From contig NZ_JAPEMU010000001.1 in NCBI RefSeq assembly GCF_026342405.1, forward strand, positions 8,246,001-8,310,000: a stretch of 64,000 nucleotides of DNA, written 5' to 3'. Position numbers and translations under genes: made by a program. The notes below the pieces were generated by a model. It did no database searches. It was given only the letters and a program-made list of their open reading frames with translations, and was not told where the DNA came from. Numbering within the stretch: the first letter of the stretch is position 1; every line of letters starts with the position of its first letter. The DNA is from Kitasatospora sp. NBC_00240 (GTDB lineage Bacteria; Actinomycetota; Actinomycetes; Streptomycetales; Streptomycetaceae). Shown in pieces: positions 60,859 to 64,000 of the stretch.

Positions 60859-61698
60859 TCAGGGGGCGGGGGTCTCCTGCTCCGCCTCGACCTGGGCGTT
60901 CCACTCGCGCTTGGAGGACTGCCAGCCGTCCTCGTTGTGGCCGAGCCGCCAGTAGCCGGAGACGGAGAGGTCCTCGCGGGGGACCCCGAGGTCCACCCGC
61001 AGGAACGCGCGCAAGTCCTTGACGAAGCCGGCCTCGCCGTGGACGAAGGCGTGCACCCGACCCTCGGGGATCTCCAGCGCGCGGACGGTCTCGACGAGCA
61101 GCTCGCCGACGGGCCGGTCCCCGCGGTGCAGCCAGACGACCTCGGCGGCGGAGCCGAACTTCTGCTCCTCCTCGGGGCCGGTGACCTCGACGAAGGCGCG
61201 GACGAGGGTGTCGGCGGGCAGGGCCTCCAGGGCGGCCGCGATGGCCGGCAGTGCGCTCTCGTCGCCGGCCAGCAGGTGCCAGTCGGCGGTGGTGTCGGGC
61301 GCGTAGCCGCCGCCGGGGCCCATGAAGCGGACGGTCTCGCCCGGCCGGGCGCGCGCCGCCCACGGCCCGGCCAGGCCCTCGTCGCCGTGGACGACGAAGT
61401 CGAGGGTGAGCTCACGCAGTTCGGGGTTCCAGGCGCGCACGGTGTACGTCCGTGTCACGGGCCACTGCTCGCGGGGGAACTCCTCGCGGATCCGCTCCAG
61501 GTCGAAGGGCTCGGGGTAGGACACGCCCTCGGCGCCGAACAGGATCTTCACGTAGTGGTCGGTGGAGGTGCCCGCGGTGAATTCGGCGAGACCGTCCCCT
61601 CCGAGCACCACGCGCTGCATGTGGGGCGTCAGCCGCTCGGTGCGGACGACGTGTGCGGTGTGCGGCTTCCGGGGCCTACGGGCCGGACGCTCTGCCAT
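60859..61698 (-). CDS. Siderophore-interacting protein (ferric-siderophore reductase, SIP type)
   Basis: A 279-residue flavoprotein of the SIP/ViuB family. The FAD-binding beta-barrel contains TRTYTVRAWN (RxYT-type motif) and LDFVVHGDEGLAGPWAARA. The C-terminal NAD(P)H-like lobe begins WHLLAGDESALPAI, with HAFVHGEAGFVKDLR and the tail YWRLGHNEDGW. Such enzymes reduce ferric siderophores in the cytoplasm to release iron. The ATG at 61698 follows GAGGAG. No obvious iron-box (DmdR1-type) was seen upstream and no siderophore transporter is adjacent. It is convergent with the decayed sigma copy. Confidence 0.93.
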   Translation of the reverse strand: MAERPARRPRKPHTAHVVRTERLTPHMQRVVLGGDGLAEFTAGTSTDHYVKILFGAEGVSYPEPFDLERIREEFPREQWPVTRTYTVRAWNPELRELTLDFVVHGDEGLAGPWAARARPGETVRFMGPGGGYAPDTTADWHLLAGDESALPAIAAALEALPADTLVRAFVEVTGPEEEQKFGSAAEVVWLHRGDRPVGELLVETVRALEIPEGRVHAFVHGEAGFVKDLRAFLRVDLGVPREDLSVSGYWRLGHNEDGWQSSKREWNAQVEAEQETPAP

Positions 61699-62021
61699 GG
61701 GCTGGTACTCCTCATGTCGTGTACTGAGGCTCGCAACGTAACACTCGCCGCACAGCCCCCCGGGCGCACCCGGGCCTGTGCCGGGACGGACGAACCGGCG
61801 GCCCGGGCCGGGCCTTCGCCGGCGGTCGCCGAGGGCAACGGCCGCCGCGGGAGCGGACGGCGCTCGGAGCCCGCTCGCCGACGAAGACGCCCGACCGGGC
61901 CGCCCGGTCGACGCAGGGCGGCCCCACCTGCACCGATGCCGTTCACGACAGGAGCGACGACCTGACCGGGGCCGGATCGGCCCGGGGGCATGTCCGGCGG
62001 CGTGTTCGCCGCCTACCGGCC
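61699..62021. other. Spacer upstream of the siderophore reductase
   Basis: No gene is supported. Bases 61725-61750 are the least G/C-rich and probably carry the reductase promoter on the minus strand. The rest looks like degraded sequence. Confidence 0.4.
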
Positions 62022-62122
62022 GGTCGTCGGCGTCTCGACCGCGCTGCCGGTGATCCAGCGGGCCTCAACGCCTCCACCGTCGAACTCCAGTGGGTGACGG
62101 ACGCGTTCGTCCTTCCCACCGC
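62022..62122 (+). pseudogene. Relic of a DHA2-type MFS transporter N-terminus
   Basis: About 33 codons match the first helices of drug:proton antiporters: VVGVSTALPVIQR in one frame, then, after one missing base near 62060, LNASTVELQWVTDAFVLPTA one frame over. The match ends at about 62122, where a RidA-like fragment begins. Confidence 0.65.
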
Positions 62123-62130
62123 GCCGGCAG

Positions 62131-62403
62131 TGCGCCAACGTGTTCACCCACGTGCGCGCCCTGATGGCGGCAGTGGGCGCCGGCACCGACGACATCCTGA
62201 AGATGACCTTCCACCTGGCCGATCCCCGCGACCGGGAAGCGCTCAACCGCGAGTGGCTGGCCATGTTCCCGGACCCCGCGTGCCGGCCCGCCCGGCAGGC
62301 CGTCGCCGCACGACTCGACGGTGCGGCGAGGATCCACTGCGACCTCCTCGCCGTGCTGCCGGGGGCAGCCACCTCGTACCCACCATCGGACCCGGCCGCC
62401 TGA
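62131..62403 (+). pseudogene. C-terminal part of a RidA/YjgF-family protein
   Basis: About 90 codons reading NVFTHVRALMAAVGAGTDDI, LKMTFHLADPRDREALNREW and RQAVAARLDGAARIHCDLLA. They match the C-terminal two thirds of RidA-type enamine deaminases, with the conserved Arg in PARQAV. The N-terminal third is missing and is replaced by the MFS relic. A GTG at 62140 could still start a short product, but the trimer fold would lack its first strands. Confidence 0.72.
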
Positions 62404-62416
62404 CGCAGGAGGACCC

Positions 62417-62754
62417 ATGCCGCAGCACCCTTCCACGCACTACGAAGCACCCGGCGCCATCAAGAGGATGCTGTTCTCGGCATGGGCGCTCCTGGACTCG
62501 CTCACCCCGGAGGCGCGGGCCCGGATGCACATCCCCCGGATGAGCGATCCCCGGCGCCTCGACTGGGACTTCATCCCCAAGCCCGACCGCACCGGCATGC
62601 CACTGAGCAAGCTCGACGGTCACCAGCGGACACTGGCCCACACCCTGTTGAAGTCCGGTCTCAGCATGCGCGGCTACAGCAGGTGCTGGCCGTGATGGCC
62701 ACCGAGAACAACCTCCGGGAACTCGACGTCATCAAGCGACCCGTGCAAGCCGCC
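62417..62754 (+). pseudogene. Truncated and frameshifted DUF3500-like gene
   Basis: It starts well (ATG at 62417, CAGGAGG 5 bases upstream) and reads MLFSAWALLDSLTPEARARM, WDFIPKPDRTGMPLSKLD and HTLLKSGLSMRGYS, the beginning of DUF3500 proteins. At about 62681 one base is missing. The sequence continues one frame over as VLAVMATENNLRELDVIKR and then stops resembling the family at about 62754. About 200 C-terminal residues are absent. Confidence 0.7.
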
Positions 62755-62822
62755 GCCCGGCCGAGGTGTCCGGTGTGCTCCCGGCCCGGCCGGGAGCACA
62801 CCGGCGCCGGGCGCGGCGGTCG

Positions 62823-63362
62823 TCAGCGTCCGGCGGTTTCGCTCTCGACCGTGCCGATCCGCGCGCCGAGGGTTTCCAGCGCTGCCAGCGTTTGGTCGTG
62901 CTCCGTGTGCGAGACGCTGGCGGTGGCGTCGGAGACGACGGTGACCCGGTAGCCCGCCGCCACTGCGGACCGCGCGGTGGCGGCGACCCCGTGGGCGGTG
63001 GAGAGTCCGGCCAGGACCAGGTCGGTGACGCCGAGGCGGTCGAGGCCCTCCCGCAGTCCGGTGCCTTCGAACGCGTCGAGCCCGTGCTTGGTGACCAGCA
63101 GGTCGTCGGGGCCGGGAGCGGCCTCCGGGTGGAGCGCGTTGGCGGGTGCGTCCGCCCCGCCGTCGCTGCCGTCGGCGTGCAGATGGCGGACGGCCACGTA
63201 GAGCGGCCCCTGCGGCGAGGCGTCCGCACCCGCTCCGGTGAGGGCCGCCCGCAGCCGGGCCGCGGCTTCGAGCACCGCGGCGCCGTCACGCGGTGCCCAG
63301 GGCATCCCGGTGATCCAGTGCTGGAGGTCGACGAGGACAAGAGCGGTACGGCCTGCGGTCAT
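62823..63362 (-). CDS. Isochorismatase-fold protein lacking the catalytic cysteine
   Basis: A 179-residue isochorismatase/cysteine-hydrolase-fold protein. Two triad positions are present, Asp12 in VLVDLQ and Lys92 in VTKHGLDAF. The usual nucleophile Cys position in the motif GxxTxxCVxxTAR is Gly125 (GLSTAHGVAATARSA). Isochorismatases proper also lack a Cys nucleophile and use other residues, so activity is not excluded. The ATG at 63362 is used. No siderophore or nicotinamidase genes are adjacent. Confidence 0.87.
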   Translation of the reverse strand: MTAGRTALVLVDLQHWITGMPWAPRDGAAVLEAAARLRAALTGAGADASPQGPLYVAVRHLHADGSDGGADAPANALHPEAAPGPDDLLVTKHGLDAFEGTGLREGLDRLGVTDLVLAGLSTAHGVAATARSAVAAGYRVTVVSDATASVSHTEHDQTLAALETLGARIGTVESETAGR

Positions 63363-63666
63363 GAGGTCTCTCCCAGCCCTGCGTACGGCCCTGTCCGTGC
63401 CTGCCGCCCCGACGGTGCGGCGGCCGACATGCCGTACGAACATTTCTTCCGAACATCCGGTGGAAGCATTCTAGGCAGAATCGATCAAGGAACTCCCGGC
63501 CTGGTCCGGTTGCGGCCGGACCAGGCCGGGGCGCCGTCACCCGACGCCCCCGGCCCGGTTGGTGCGTGGGCCGCCGGAGTGCATGGCGGCCGCGACGTTC
63601 GCCGGCGCCCACCCGCCCTGCGGTGTACCGCAATTGACGGGCTGGCCGATCGAGCCGGTTCCGAGG
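63363..63666. other. Spacer between the isochorismatase-like and NUDIX genes
   Basis: No gene is supported. It holds an A/T-richer promoter-like patch at about 63440-63490 for the isochorismatase-like gene, and the NUDIX terminator hairpin. Confidence 0.45.
63495..63530 (-). terminator. 15-bp hairpin after the NUDIX gene
   Basis: CCCGGCCTGGTCCGG (63495-63509) pairs perfectly with CCGGACCAGGCCGGG (63516-63530) around 6 bases. Confidence 0.85.
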
Positions 63667-64000
63667 TCAGAGCAGACCGAGGTGGTCCAGTGCGAGGTAC
63701 GCCGCCTCCACGTCGGTCATCCGGCCCCTGCGCAGTACGGTGGACCGGAAGGTGTCGAGGGGCAGCAGGACGATCTCGATGAACTCGGTGCGCTCGGGGG
63801 TCGGGTCGGCGACCTTGACGCAGTCGGTGGCGGCGAAAACGTGGCGCCGGACGTTGGAGTAGGCGTCGTCCCAGCAGGTGGTGACGGCCTGGACGGTGCC
63901 CCGGTGGCCGGTCTCCTGCAGGAGTTCGGCGGCGGCGGTGTCGGCAGGGTCGTCGCCGGGATCCACGAAACCGCCGGGCAGTTCGTCCAGGAAGGCGGCC
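63667..64000 (-). CDS. NUDIX hydrolase, C-terminal part (5' end outside window)
   Basis: About 110 codons of a NUDIX pyrophosphohydrolase reaching the window edge in frame. The NUDIX box reads GGFVDPGDDPADTAAAELLQ followed by ETG. The canonical first Glu is Asp, and the Arg of the REUXEE core is Ala (AELLQE), so metal binding may be altered. The C-terminal part, with EFIEIVLLPLDTF, resembles ADP-ribose pyrophosphatases. A GTG at 63966 is internal and not the likely start. Confidence 0.8.
   Translation of the reverse strand, partial: AAFLDELPGGFVDPGDDPADTAAAELLQETGHRGTVQAVTTCWDDAYSNVRRHVFAATDCVKVADPTPERTEFIEIVLLPLDTFRSTVLRRGRMTDVEAAYLALDHLGLL

Noticed and set aside
61699..61760. Iron-box (IdeR/DmdR-type) before the siderophore reductase
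   Set aside because: No TTAGG-x-TAACC-type inverted repeat was found in the upstream sequence.

Overview
The window is high-GC actinobacterial chromosome, most likely from a streptomycete (Streptomyces or Kitasatospora). The evidence is strong third-position G/C codon bias, GTG and TTG starts, Tat-exported polysaccharide lyase, a resuscitation-promoting-factor-like lytic transglycosylase with LysM, a mycothiol-type formaldehyde dehydrogenase, a sortase-E-type LAATG anchor and many secreted hydrolases with lectin-like tails. No rRNA, tRNA or CRISPR array was recognised. The mix of exported enzymes, regulators, gene debris, an intron and IS remains fits an accessory or arm-like region better than a housekeeping core.

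Layout. 0-5 kb: end of a PP2C phosphatase, a two-component pair, and a divergent Lrp regulator/LysE exporter. 5-12 kb: Rpf-like wall hydrolase, a sigma factor fused to a CAP ectodomain, a secreted metalloprotease-ricin protein, a CopC-like surface protein and a DinB-like enzyme. 12-17 kb: molybdo-iron-sulfur dehydrogenase operon whose large subunit seems to start at ATC, a phosphatase, a MazG-like protein and a frameshifted NUDIX gene. 17-25 kb: M4 protease, SigB-type sigma factor, PL8 lyase under a LacI-type operator, epoxide hydrolase and an RsbW-like kinase. 25-29 kb: a sigma factor fused to a carbohydrate-binding ectodomain, divergent from a gametolysin-like protease with a sortase signal, then two truncated gene ends meeting head-on. 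29-36 kb: a MarR-linked redox operon, PhzF, amidase. 36-40 kb: a complete-looking group II intron, then a 1.5-kb segment bounded by 74-bp inverted repeats with a truncated transposase. 40-50 kb: APH and ATP-grasp pair, hydrolase/MarR pair, frameshifted lipoprotein, P450-ferredoxin pair, and a formaldehyde detoxification operon. 50-61 kb: two copies of a sigma factor/peptidoglycan-binding fusion gene (one intact, one decayed) bracketing a GH20 hexosaminidase and an orphan sugar-binding lipoprotein. 61-64 kb: siderophore reductase, a cluster of broken genes, an isochorismatase-like protein and a partial NUDIX gene.

The main theme is one-protein transmembrane signalling. Three intact proteins share the same order: a sigma-like N-terminus, an HX3CX2C zinc anti-sigma motif, one membrane helix, a Pro-rich linker, and an outward domain (CAP, carbohydrate-binding or peptidoglycan-binding). 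Each appears to join sigma factor, anti-sigma factor and wall or sugar sensor in one chain, near genes for wall and glycan hydrolases. A second theme is genome decay: at least eight genes are broken by single-base indels, duplications or illegitimate junctions. Raw-read checks are needed to separate real mutations from assembly errors.
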